Origin: Cyanobacteria bacterium RUI128
GTDB lineage: Bacteria > Cyanobacteriota > Vampirovibrionia > Gastranaerophilales > Gastranaerophilaceae
Direction: 5' to 3'
DNA length: 24,235 nt
Assembly: GCA_024695725.1 (NCBI GenBank)
Contig: JAILHQ010000012.1
Span: 1-24,235, forward strand
A model generated the notes under the pieces. That model made no database searches, had not been told where the DNA came from, and saw only the letters and a list, made by a program, of their open reading frames with translations. Below, piece by piece: positions 7,028-13,171 of the stretch; position 1 is the stretch's first letter, and every line of letters begins with the position of its first letter. The position numbers and the translations under genes are program-made.

Positions 7028-7067
7028 CTTATATTTGCTGTCGCAAATAAGTCGTTGATTTTGTGAT
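7015..7067. other. Large imperfect inverted repeat
   Basis: ATCAC, ATCAAC and the TTATATTTGC block (7015-7038) pair with GCAAATAA, GTTGAT and GTGAT (7043-7067) around a TGTC loop, with small bulges. There is no T-run on the minus side, so it is not a clear terminator for the SPFH gene. It overlaps the TPR promoter. Confidence 0.55.
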
Positions 7068-7115
7068 TACGGATGTTACGGGCTAGGCTGACGCCGTCGC
7101 CCTACCGAAAATCCG

Positions 7116-8087
7116 CTATTTACCCCCATCGAACATTTGTTTGATACCGTCAACAGAGCTTAAGATACCTGTTGCTTCATAAGGCATGTAAACAACCTTA
7201 TTATCTTTGCCGTCAGTCATGGTCTTAAGGGTTTCAAGATATTTCATAGCGATTAAGTATTTATCAGGTTGTCCTTTATCTTCAAGTGCTTTAATAATTT
7301 TTTCAATTGCTTGTTTTTCACCGTCTGCTTCAACAATTCTTGCCTGAGCAACACCTTCGGCTTTGAGAATTGCTGCCTGTTTTTGACCTTCTGCAATATT
7401 GATAGCAGATTCTTTTTCACCTTCGGCTTTAAGAATTGCAGATTTTTTAAGACCTTCAGCTTCTAAGATAGCGGCACGTCTGTCACGTTCTGCTTTCATT
7501 TGTTTTTCCATAGCAGTCTGAATATCAACAGGAGGAATGATATCCTGTAATTCTACACGGCTGATTTTAACACCCCATTTGTTTGTTGCCTCATCTAAGA
7601 TTGTTCTCAATTCCTGATTAATCTTGTCACGGGAAACGAGGGTTTCGTCTAAATCTATCTGACCGACAAGGTTTCTCAGAGTTGTCTGAGTCAGTTTTTC
7701 GATAGCATCAGGCAGGTTTTGAATTTCGTAAGTTGCTGATTTCGGATCAACAATCTGGAAATATAAAAGTGCGTTAATACTGATGGATACGTTATCTTTT
7801 GTAATTACGTTCTGGCGCGGAAAATCGTAAACTGTTTCTCTCAAATCAATTCTGTCTATTTCTTTTACGAAAGAGTATGATTTTCCGTCAAGTGTTTTTT
7901 GGGTGGTTTTCCATAAAATACCACGCGGGGTATCAATAATCGGGACAATAAAATTGAACCCTGATTCTAAGACTCTGTCAAATTTACCGAGTCTTTCAAC
8001 GATAACAACTTCTGCTTGTTTTACAATAATAACTCCTTTTACGACAATAATTATTGCAAAAACTACTAATAACGATAAAAATACCAT
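7116..8087 (-). CDS. SPFH/Band 7 (stomatin, paraslipin) membrane protein
   Basis: This 323-aa protein has one N-terminal membrane segment (about 2-24), then the SPFH domain: RLGKFDRVLESGFNFIVPIID and the region through VITKDNVSISINALLYFQIVDP. The domain is followed by a long helical tail of 11-residue repeats (ILEAEGLKKSA, ILKAEGEKESA, INIAEGQKQAA, ILKAEGVAQAR), as in QmcA/paraslipin. Such proteins form oligomeric rings in membranes and pair with NfeD partners in membrane quality control or raft organisation. The SD AGGAG sits 8 nt before the ATG. An nfeD-like gene ends 22 nt upstream on the same strand, so they are almost surely an operon. The stop codon overlaps a GGGGGTAAAT repeat (7118-7127, minus orientation). 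Confidence 0.92.
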   Translation of the reverse strand: MVFLSLLVVFAIIIVVKGVIIVKQAEVVIVERLGKFDRVLESGFNFIVPIIDTPRGILWKTTQKTLDGKSYSFVKEIDRIDLRETVYDFPRQNVITKDNVSISINALLYFQIVDPKSATYEIQNLPDAIEKLTQTTLRNLVGQIDLDETLVSRDKINQELRTILDEATNKWGVKISRVELQDIIPPVDIQTAMEKQMKAERDRRAAILEAEGLKKSAILKAEGEKESAINIAEGQKQAAILKAEGVAQARIVEADGEKQAIEKIIKALEDKGQPDKYLIAMKYLETLKTMTDGKDNKVVYMPYEATGILSSVDGIKQMFDGGK

Positions 8088-8109
8088 ATTAAACTCTCCT
8101 ATATTAAAA

Positions 8110-8535
8110 TTAGTCTTTTACTTCTTCTACAAACATAATCAGGCTTTCGTTTCTGACGATTTTAACATTTGCTCCTTCTGCAATTTCAGAATCGCCGTCG
8201 GTTCTTGCTTCCCAACGTTCGCCATATATTGTAATAGCACCGGAAGTTTTTGTTATTGGTGAAATAACCTTAACCACCTGACCGATGTATTTGCCTTCCA
8301 TGCCTGTTTTTTGTTCTTTTGTGGTTTTCAGATTCATCAAGATTGGTCTTAAGATAAGCAAAAACAGTGCCGAAAACACTACAAAAGTAAAGATTACCAC
8401 ATTCGTTTCAGATACAAATACTGTAAGTCCTGCCGTTGCAAACGCAGCAAAAGCGAGGTTAAGAAAAAACAAAGCAGGTGTAAAAATTTCCAAAATCAAA
8501 AACAAAACACCAATAATACACATTAATTCCCACAT
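8110..8535 (-). CDS. NfeD-like membrane protein (short form)
   Basis: This 141-aa protein starts at ATG 8535. The GTG at 8544 would place GAGG on the start codon, whereas ATG 8535 has GAGG 8 nt upstream. The N-terminal half is hydrophobic, with three to four membrane segments (MWELMCIIGVLFLILE, then FFLNLAFAAFATAGLTVFV and a third around IFTFVVFSALFLLIL). The C-terminal half is a small beta-barrel (OB-like) soluble domain starting at GKYIGQVVKV. The serine-protease domain of long NfeD proteins is absent. NfeD partners the downstream SPFH protein. A strong hairpin with a T-run lies immediately before the SD and ends within a few bases of it, leaving little room for a separate promoter. Confidence 0.88.
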   Translation of the reverse strand: MWELMCIIGVLFLILEIFTPALFFLNLAFAAFATAGLTVFVSETNVVIFTFVVFSALFLLILRPILMNLKTTKEQKTGMEGKYIGQVVKVISPITKTSGAITIYGERWEARTDGDSEIAEGANVKIVRNESLIMFVEEVKD

Positions 8536-8556
8536 AGAACACACCTCTTCCTGATT

Positions 8557-8593
8557 AAAAATCGGGAGCGGGAAGAGATTTCCCGACTCCTGA
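8557..8593 (-). terminator. Strong terminator or attenuator hairpin between the DUF1858 gene and nfeD
   Basis: TCGGGAGCGGGAA (8562-8574) pairs with TTCCCG-A-CTCCTGA (8580-8593) around a GAGAT loop, giving about 13 bp with one bulged A. On the minus strand it is followed by ATTTTTA. It terminates the DUF1858 transcript and abuts the nfeD SD (8544-8552). Confidence 0.75.
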
Positions 8594-8605
8594 ATTTTTC
8601 TGAAA

Positions 8606-8809
8606 TTATCTGTTAATTACTTCGTTGATATCAGCAACCATTTGGTCAGGGTCAAAACCATGAACCTTAGCGCCTGCTTCAAGGTTTTCAAATCTTGCAG
8701 CAGCACAGCCTAAACAACCTAAACCGTATTTAGCGAAAACTTCAATACTTTCAGGATATTGTTGTGCTATATCTAAAATTCCCATTTCCTTAGTAACCAT
8801 TTTTTCCAT
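8606..8809 (-). CDS. DUF1858 small redox-disulfide domain protein
   Basis: This 67-aa protein is almost all one domain: MGILDIAQQYPESIEVFAKYG then CLGC and AARFENLEAGAKVHGFD. This is the DUF1858 pattern (also called hybrid-cluster-protein-associated redox-disulfide domain), in which a helix pair ends in a CxxC, here CLGC at about 32-35. It probably acts as a cytoplasmic thiol/disulfide or metal-binding partner; the substrate is unknown. The SD AAAGGAG lies 8 nt before the ATG. Its own promoter and terminator suggest a monocistronic unit. The promoter abuts a GGGGTAAAT repeat array. Confidence 0.88.
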   Translation of the reverse strand: MEKMVTKEMGILDIAQQYPESIEVFAKYGLGCLGCAAARFENLEAGAKVHGFDPDQMVADINEVINR

Positions 8810-8859
8810 GCTTTGTACTCCTTTATTCTTTTAATAAATCAATTCGTTTTTTATATCTT

Positions 8860-8890
8860 ATTATACTGATACTTTCCTGACAAGTGACAA
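8860..8890 (-). promoter_or_regulatory. Promoter of the DUF1858 gene
   Basis: Minus strand: TTGTCA (8885-8890), 19-nt spacer, TATAAT (8860-8865). TTGTCA is repeated as TTGTCACTTGTCA (8878-8890). The spacing is long but both boxes are good. The repeat array starts 4 bp upstream of the -35 box. Confidence 0.5.
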
Positions 8891-8894
8891 ATAC

Positions 8895-8945
8895 ATTTAC
8901 CCCATATATTTACCCCTGTATTTACCTCCTGTATTTACCCCCTGT
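8895..8945. repeat. Four 12-13-bp tandem repeats, ATTTACCCC core
   Basis: ATTTACCCCATAT, ATTTACCCCTGT, ATTTACCTCCTGT and ATTTACCCCCTGT start at 8895, 8908, 8920 and 8933. The reverse complement of the core, GGGGTAAAT, is the same motif as in the 138-180 array. Confidence 0.85.
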
Positions 8946-9008
8946 ATGTTGACTTTTGGAAAATTATCATTAAAGAAATTATATCACTAAAATGAAAGGT
9001 TTGAAAAT

Positions 9009-9179
9009 ATGGATTTCTTTAAAAGGTTTATGAAAAACGACAATACTGTTGTGGGTTTGTGTGATTTAAAAAGAAGAACAGCTATTAATTCATTTAACAC
9101 TATTGGGTTGAGCGGTTTTAATAGTGGTTTTAACTCGAATGCAAAATCAATTCCGGGCGGATTATTGTACGCAAAATAG
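9009..9179 (+). CDS. 56-aa hypothetical protein
   Basis: A short ORF with the SD AAAGG 9 nt before the ATG. The protein starts MDFFKRFMKNDNTVVGLCDLK, where the first ten residues form a short amphipathic basic helix. It is then rich in Asn, Ser, Gly and Phe (FNTIGLSGFNSGFNSNAK) and ends GGLLYAK. There is no membrane segment and no known family. It is bracketed by GGGTAAAT repeats in opposite orientations: an array at 8895-8945 before it and a single copy at 9181-9188 right after the stop. It is a plausible small gene but could be a chance ORF. Confidence 0.4.
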   Translation: MDFFKRFMKNDNTVVGLCDLKRRTAINSFNTIGLSGFNSGFNSNAKSIPGGLLYAK

Positions 9180-9180
9180 A

Positions 9181-9200
9181 GGGTAAATATAATTATTACC
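9181..9200 (+). other. Small hairpin with GGGTAAAT after the 56-aa ORF
   Basis: GGTAAATA (9182-9189) and TATTACC (9194-9200) can pair with one bulge around TAAT. A loose T-rich stretch follows. It resembles hairpin A after the MGLSS genes. Confidence 0.35.
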
Positions 9201-9211
9201 TAAATGATTTT

Positions 9212-9979
9212 TTAATTAGAATTGGTAATAAGAGTTCTGATTGCTTCGACTGCGACTTTAATAGCGCCTTCAGTATCGTGGACAACAGGGTTATCGAGTC
9301 CTTGTTTTTCACGTTCCTGATTTGCGACAACCAAGAAGACCGAGCCAACTTTTACCCTGAGATAACTTCCCACAACAAACAGTGCCGCAGATTCCATTTC
9401 AGAGGCAAGACAACCGAGTCTTAACCATGCCTGCCATTTGTTCATAAGTTCATAACTTACAGGCATTTTTTCAGGTTCATGCTGACCGTAGAAAGAATCT
9501 TTACATTCAACAACTCCTGCGTGATAGTTATATCCTAAATTTTTTGCTGACTGAACGAGTGCGTTCACAATATCTAAGTTGGCAACGGCAGGAAACTCTA
9601 TCGGTGCATATTCTTTTGTTGTTCCTTCCATACGTATTGCACCTGTTGCAATTACGACATCTCCGCCTTTCACATCAATATCCATGCCGCCGCATGTTCC
9701 CACACGGATAAAGTATTTTGCCCCTGCTTTTACAAGTTCTTCTAACGCAATAGAAGCAGATGGTCCGCCTATACCTGTTGAGGTTACGCTGACCTTTACC
9801 CCGTTGAGGTATCCCGTATAGGTTACGTACTCTCTGTTATCGGCGATAAGTTCCGCGTTATTGAAATATGCAGCAATTTTTTTGCATCGTTTAGGATCTC
9901 CCGGAAGAATAACATATTCTCCGACATCGCCTTCTTTTACATTAATATGATATTGTCGACCATCTTCTGCATATTTCAT
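9212..9979 (-). CDS. udp: Uridine phosphorylase (NP-I family)
   Basis: This 255-aa enzyme phosphorolyses uridine to uracil and ribose-1-phosphate. I chose ATG 9979 ([11 protein letters not shown]) because AGGAG sits 6 nt upstream and the length matches Udp; the longer reading frame has no SD. The phosphate site GDPKRC is near residue 29, followed by [16 protein letters not shown] and RVGTCGG. The ribose/base-binding segment is [15 protein letters not shown], and [10 protein letters not shown] carries the Glu-Met-Glu motif. The Gln of the uracil-binding loop is present, but the loop is the clostridial form (GQHEPEKM) rather than the GQERYD of E. coli. It lies 45 nt downstream of the sigma gene and is probably co-transcribed with it, an odd pairing. 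Nearby tdk fits pyrimidine salvage. Confidence 0.9.
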   Translation of the reverse strand: MKYAEDGRQYHINVKEGDVGEYVILPGDPKRCKKIAAYFNNAELIADNREYVTYTGYLNGVKVSVTSTGIGGPSASIALEELVKAGAKYFIRVGTCGGMDIDVKGGDVVIATGAIRMEGTTKEYAPIEFPAVANLDIVNALVQSAKNLGYNYHAGVVECKDSFYGQHEPEKMPVSYELMNKWQAWLRLGCLASEMESAALFVVGSYLRVKVGSVFLVVANQEREKQGLDNPVVHDTEGAIKVAVEAIRTLITNSN

Positions 9980-10024
9980 ATAACTCTCCTTATAATAATG
10001 AAAAAAAGAAAACCTGTTCACTAC

Positions 10025-10849
10025 TTAGATAATACTTTTTTGCATTCTTGTTGAACGATCTTCGCTTAACAAATTCTTTAATTTCATGATAGCTTGTGCG
10101 TGTATTTGACATGCTCTTGATTCTGAAATACCTACGGTTTCTCCGATTTCTTTGAAGGTCATGTTTTCGTGGTAGTAAAGAACCATAACCATTCTTTCTC
10201 TCTCAGGCAGTCTCTTAAGTGCTTTTTCAAGCTGAGCCTTAACATCTTTGTTCTCATATTCTTCATGAGGTGTTGCGTGATTTTCATCTTTAATCGTATC
10301 TATGATTTCGAGATTATCATCGCCTGAGCCTTTCTTTTCGTAAATAGAAGTAATTGTTGTATCATCGGATAAAATCTGATCAACTTTTTCGGTTTCCATT
10401 CCCAAAAGTTCGGCTACTTCAGAATTTGTTGCAGTTCTGCCAAATTGTTTTTTAAGCTGTTCCTGAGCTTCTTTGACATCTTTAATTTTTCTTCTCACGC
10501 TACGAGGAAGAAAATCTTGTGAACGGATTTTATCAATAATATTACCCCTGATTCTCACAAGTGCGTATGTTTCAAATCTTGCACCGGTTCTTGGTGAATA
10601 TTTTTCGACGGCATCAATCAAACCTTCTATCCCGTAGCTTGATATATCTTCAAAAGTGAAGGTTGGAGGGAGTGCAACTTTAACACGACCGACAACATAT
10701 CTTGTAAGATAGATATATTGTACAATCAGCGTGTCTCTTAACTCTTTATTGTCATGATCGGCTAAGTATGCTTCCCACACCTTGACAATCTCTTCGTCTG
10801 AGAGTCGTTTTATGTTGTTATAGGAGCTAAAATTGTTTTCGTTCTCCAT
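10025..10849 (-). CDS. FliA/WhiG-type RNA polymerase sigma factor (sigma-28 family)
   Basis: This 274-aa sigma-70 family protein has region 2 from about residue 39 (LRDTLIVQYIYLTRYVVGRV, FEDISSYGIEGLIDAVEKY, GARFETYALVRIRGNIIDKIRS), including the DNA-melting helix. Region 3 follows (RSVRRKIKDVKEAQEQL, NSEVAELLGM). Region 4 (LPERERMVMVLYYHENMTFKEIGETVGISESRACQIHAQAIMKLK) ends with a helix-turn-helix. The spacing without region 1.1 and the ARFETYA / SRACQIH pattern fit the FliA/WhiG/SigD group, which reads TAAA...GCCGATAA promoters. No flagellar gene is in the window. The second MGLSS gene is divergent, 239 bp away, and all three MGLSS genes carry a sigma-28-like promoter, so this factor may drive them. 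A TATAAT (near 10885) precedes the gene; the SD is weak. Confidence 0.9.
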   Translation of the reverse strand: MENENNFSSYNNIKRLSDEEIVKVWEAYLADHDNKELRDTLIVQYIYLTRYVVGRVKVALPPTFTFEDISSYGIEGLIDAVEKYSPRTGARFETYALVRIRGNIIDKIRSQDFLPRSVRRKIKDVKEAQEQLKKQFGRTATNSEVAELLGMETEKVDQILSDDTTITSIYEKKGSGDDNLEIIDTIKDENHATPHEEYENKDVKAQLEKALKRLPERERMVMVLYYHENMTFKEIGETVGISESRACQIHAQAIMKLKNLLSEDRSTRMQKSII

Positions 10850-11005
10850 CCCGCTACCCGTAAAATGTGTTCACATTCTAATTATATAGATTTATGAACT
10901 ATTTTTATCGTGTAAATGTATGAACTTTTAAAAAATGACTAAAGTGTATGATTGATGCCTGTTTTATATAATCGTTAAGATATGTAAATAAATGCAACAA
11001 AGATA

Positions 11006-11039
11006 TTACAGAACACGAAAATTGTGTCGTATATCATGA
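11006..11039 (+). promoter_or_regulatory. Sigma-28-like promoter shared by the MGLSS genes (copy 2)
   Basis: TTACAGAA (11006-11013) is followed by TCGTATATCATG (11027-11038), aligned with the copy before MGLSS 1; TACA-N15-GTCGTATA has the canonical sigma-28 spacing. About 47 bp upstream of the second block also aligns between copies 1 and 2. A small hairpin (TGGT 11056-11059, ACCA 11064-11067) precedes the SD AAAGGG. Confidence 0.5.
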
Positions 11040-11088
11040 CACGGAATGGAACTAATGGTATTAACCAACTAATAAAGGGACTACGGAT

Positions 11089-11940
11089 ATGGGTTTATCA
11101 TCATCACAAGCTAGATTATTGAATCTGACTGCAAGAATGCACCAGATTGAATACAAAGCTGCCAAACTTGAAGCTCAAAAGCTTCAAATGGCGAACGAAT
11201 CACGCCGTGTATATGATGAGTATCTTGATGCACTTGAACAAACAAAAGTTCAGGTTAAAACCCTCAACGACGACGGTTCTGCAAGCTATAAAGATATACA
11301 TAGCTATCAAAACTTTATTGATGCAGGATATGCATTGGAATTTAATGGAACAATATATAACGGAAAACAAGAATGCATTTATACTGTGCCTGATGATTGT
11401 ATGCCAGATGGTGTATATTGGAGTAATCCTCCTGGACCGTACTATTTTGATTCTACAGATACTGTGACTGGTGAATATGTTGGTGCTTCCTTATATGGAT
11501 TTACAGATAAGAATGGTACATATTTTTATGTAAAAAATCATGAGACTATAAATCCTACAGAATTTGATGGGACTTTTTCAAAACTTGCAAATGAAGCATT
11601 TGGCGCAAGCTACACAACCGAGCCAACCGGTCAAACCTTTGAACAAATAATTACTAATTTGATAAATTCTGGTGATGTTAGAATAGTCAGACTAAAAGAT
11701 AATTCTGAAACATCTGTTGCAATCGATACAGGCTTACAAGAAATATCAGATGAAACTTTACTAAGAAAAGCTGAAGCGAAATACGAAGCAGATATGCGCA
11801 AGATTGATGCAAAAGACAGAAAGTATGATACAGACCTTGCAGCACTTGAAGCAGAACGTAATGCTATTAAATCAGAAATGGAAACACTCAAGACTGTTGC
11901 CAAAGACAACGTTGAAAGAACCTTCAAGTTGTTCTCATAA
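11089..11940 (+). CDS. MGLSS-family protein 2: conserved helical ends, longer variable centre
   Basis: A 283-aa paralogue of MGLSS 1. Residues 1-50 carry the shared leader (46 of 50 identical to MGLSS 1). The last 70 residues (TGLQE at 214 to the end) are 66 of 70 identical. The centre is about 65 residues longer. Residues 85-165 are rich in Tyr, Gly, Asp and Pro (YWSNPPGPYYFDST, GASLYGFTDKNGTYFYVKN) with two cysteines (96, 104), and look like a small beta-rich domain. ITNLINSG (188-195) and ETSVA (207-211) return to the shared backbone. No signal peptide or membrane segment is seen. The synonymous differences in the shared ends show selection on the protein. It is divergent from the sigma-28-type gene. 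The promoter, leader hairpin, 3' hairpins and terminator are all homologous to those of MGLSS 1. Function unknown. Confidence 0.85.
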   Translation: MGLSSSQARLLNLTARMHQIEYKAAKLEAQKLQMANESRRVYDEYLDALEQTKVQVKTLNDDGSASYKDIHSYQNFIDAGYALEFNGTIYNGKQECIYTVPDDCMPDGVYWSNPPGPYYFDSTDTVTGEYVGASLYGFTDKNGTYFYVKNHETINPTEFDGTFSKLANEAFGASYTTEPTGQTFEQIITNLINSGDVRIVRLKDNSETSVAIDTGLQEISDETLLRKAEAKYEADMRKIDAKDRKYDTDLAALEAERNAIKSEMETLKTVAKDNVERTFKLFS

Positions 11941-11945
11941 GGGTA

Positions 11946-11993
11946 GGGGTAAATATTACTCTGCCTTTACATGCCCAATTAAAAATATTGGCA
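11946..11993 (+). other. Two 3'-UTR hairpins after MGLSS 2
   Basis: Hairpin A: GGGGTAA (11946-11952) pairs with TTACTCT (11956-11962) using two G-U pairs. Hairpin B: TGCC(C)AAT (11972-11979) pairs with ATTGGCA (11987-11993). In B, the G-C pair of copy 1 is replaced by A-U, a compensatory change. Confidence 0.6.
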
Positions 11994-12039
11994 TATAACC
12001 AAGATTCAAAAATATAATTTTCCCTATTTTTTAATTTTG

Positions 12040-12066
12040 CCACTTGAATCAAGTGGTTTTATTTTT
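12040..12066 (+). terminator. Rho-independent terminator of MGLSS 2
   Basis: CCACTTG (12040-12046), loop AAT, CAAGTGG (12050-12056), then TTTTATTTTT. It is homologous to the terminator of MGLSS 1; the closing pair A-U there is G-C here. Confidence 0.85.
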
Positions 12067-12164
12067 ATTAAAATATTTTGAATTAGTAAATGAATTATAG
12101 TTTATCTAAATCTGAAAATTGAAATAAAAAACAACCTCTCAGCAGAAGAAATCAAATTTCTTAA

Positions 12165-12809
12165 CTATATATTAAAGCTCTTTATAGAACCTTCAATATG
12201 GTAAATAGGTTCTCCGCATGTTATCTCAATCACTTTTAAAACAAATTCCTTTGCAGAATCCTGTGAAGTCAGGAAAAATTCCCTGTTAGGATAATTTTTG
12301 ATTTTAAATATAGAATTTTGCATTTTATCAACCGGTACGTACAGGGATGCGATTTCATTGTCTAAAAGACGTTTCATGATTTCATCTTTGTCATCCGTTC
12401 CTCTTGTGACCTCGCTGAAACTTCCTCTTATAGCCATAATTCTGCCGCTGAAAACAGACTTATTGCCTTCTCTGTATAATTCCTGCGGTTTAAAGTTACA
12501 ACGGGTTGTAAGACTGATTTTATGCCACATGATATTTACCGTAATAACGGTTTTCTGAGGGTCATAATCAAGATAAATGTTCTGGGTTGGTACCCCTCTT
12601 GATGCAAAAGATTTCTTTAACGCTTCTATAATAATTTTTAAATCTTCTATAATTTCATTAAAAATTTCTACAGTATGAACGGTTGCGTTTTGGTAATCAA
12701 GAAACTGCTTGTACATGTGCGTAGAAATTAATCCGACTCTCTCCTGTATCAAAGCGTCTTTTCTGAAATTCATTTCCGTATTATCAAAATTCTCGTAACC
12801 GTTAACCAC
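12165..12809 (-). CDS. Hypothetical 214-aa cytoplasmic protein
   Basis: I do not recognise this family. The start is GTG 12809, supported by SD AGGAG 7-8 nt upstream and by a promoter just beyond. Residues 1-70 are mostly helical and polar (ALIQERVGLISTHMYKQFLDYQ, TVEIFNEIIEDLKIIIEALKKSF). The rest looks mixed alpha/beta with beta-strand stretches (NIYLDYDPQKTVITVNIMWHKISL, VFSGRIMAIRGSF, SLYVPVDK). There is no membrane segment, signal peptide or cysteine pair that suggests an enzyme. It may be a lineage-specific conserved protein. It converges on MGLSS 2 and is divergent from glnA across 360 bp. Codon use looks like that of the neighbours. Confidence 0.75.
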   Translation of the reverse strand: MVNGYENFDNTEMNFRKDALIQERVGLISTHMYKQFLDYQNATVHTVEIFNEIIEDLKIIIEALKKSFASRGVPTQNIYLDYDPQKTVITVNIMWHKISLTTRCNFKPQELYREGNKSVFSGRIMAIRGSFSEVTRGTDDKDEIMKRLLDNEIASLYVPVDKMQNSIFKIKNYPNREFFLTSQDSAKEFVLKVIEITCGEPIYHIEGSIKSFNI

Positions 12810-12827
12810 AATTTCTCTCCTGTATGA

Positions 12828-12857
12828 ATTTTACAACTAAATAAAGCCCTCTGTAAA
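12828..12857 (-). promoter_or_regulatory. Promoter of the 214-aa protein gene
   Basis: Minus strand: TTTACA (12852-12857), 18-nt spacer, TAAAAT (12828-12833), about 20 nt before the GTG start. Confidence 0.55.
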
Positions 12858-13113
12858 GAATTTCAAGCGATTTCTTTACATAATTAATTATAATTTGTAC
12901 TAACATTTTATATGCTATTTTATTTCCCGCCCACAAACGGCTTAATAAATCTTAATGTGTAAATCTTATAAATTTACCCCTGATTGTTTTTCTCAGAATG
13001 AAATAATTAGAAATATTTAAATTATTTCTTCTGTTAATAAATTCCTGAACAGATAATAATAACAAAAATTTTAAAAAAGGTTTTCCTTAATCAATTCTTA
13101 ATATCCAATAATG
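12858..13113. other. Intergenic region upstream of glnA
   Basis: AT-rich, no ORF of note. It holds an inverted repeat GTAAAT (12959-12964) / ATTTAC (12972-12977), whose right arm extends into the dispersed ATTTACCCC motif (12972-12980). I saw no cyanobacterial NtcA site of the GTA-N8-TAC form. Confidence 0.4.
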
Positions 13114-13143
13114 TTGACTATTAGCGGAAGTAAATATTATAAT
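13114..13143 (+). promoter_or_regulatory. Sigma-70 promoter of glnA
   Basis: TTGACT (13114-13119), 18-nt spacer, TATAAT (13138-13143). The start site is expected near 13150, so the ATG at 13142 cannot be used and the ATG at 13172 is the start. Confidence 0.75.
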
Positions 13144-13171
13144 GTTGATATTATTTATAAAAGGAGAGATT

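Larger units (their letters stand above)
6978..7117. repeat. Direct repeat pair flanking a structured intergenic island
   Basis: ACCGAAAATTCGCT (6978-6991) and ACCGAAAATCCGCT (7104-7117) differ at one base and bracket about 112 bp. Inside are the large imperfect hairpin 7015-7067 and a GC-rich stretch (about 7079-7106) unlike the AT-rich surroundings. The right repeat overlaps the stop of the SPFH gene. It may be a small non-coding repeat element. Confidence 0.4.

Noticed and set aside
9980..10021. Longer start for uridine phosphorylase
   Set aside because: No SD, and the extra 14 residues ([14 protein letters not shown]) are outside the family. ATG 9979 has AGGAG 6 nt upstream.
12094..12204. 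Open frame on the plus strand reading like NNLSAEEIKFLNYILKLF
   Set aside because: It looks protein-like but has no ATG/GTG/TTG start with an SD and overlaps the 3' end of the minus-strand 214-aa gene. It may be a remnant, but there is not enough to call it.
12959..12977. Possible NtcA site upstream of glnA (GTAAAT/ATTTAC)
   Set aside because: The spacing between GTA and TAC is 13, not 8, and the right arm belongs to the dispersed ATTTACCCC repeat.
13142..13171. Upstream ATG for glnA giving a 464-aa protein
   Set aside because: It lies inside the -10 box and before the expected transcription start. ATG 13172 has a clear SD.
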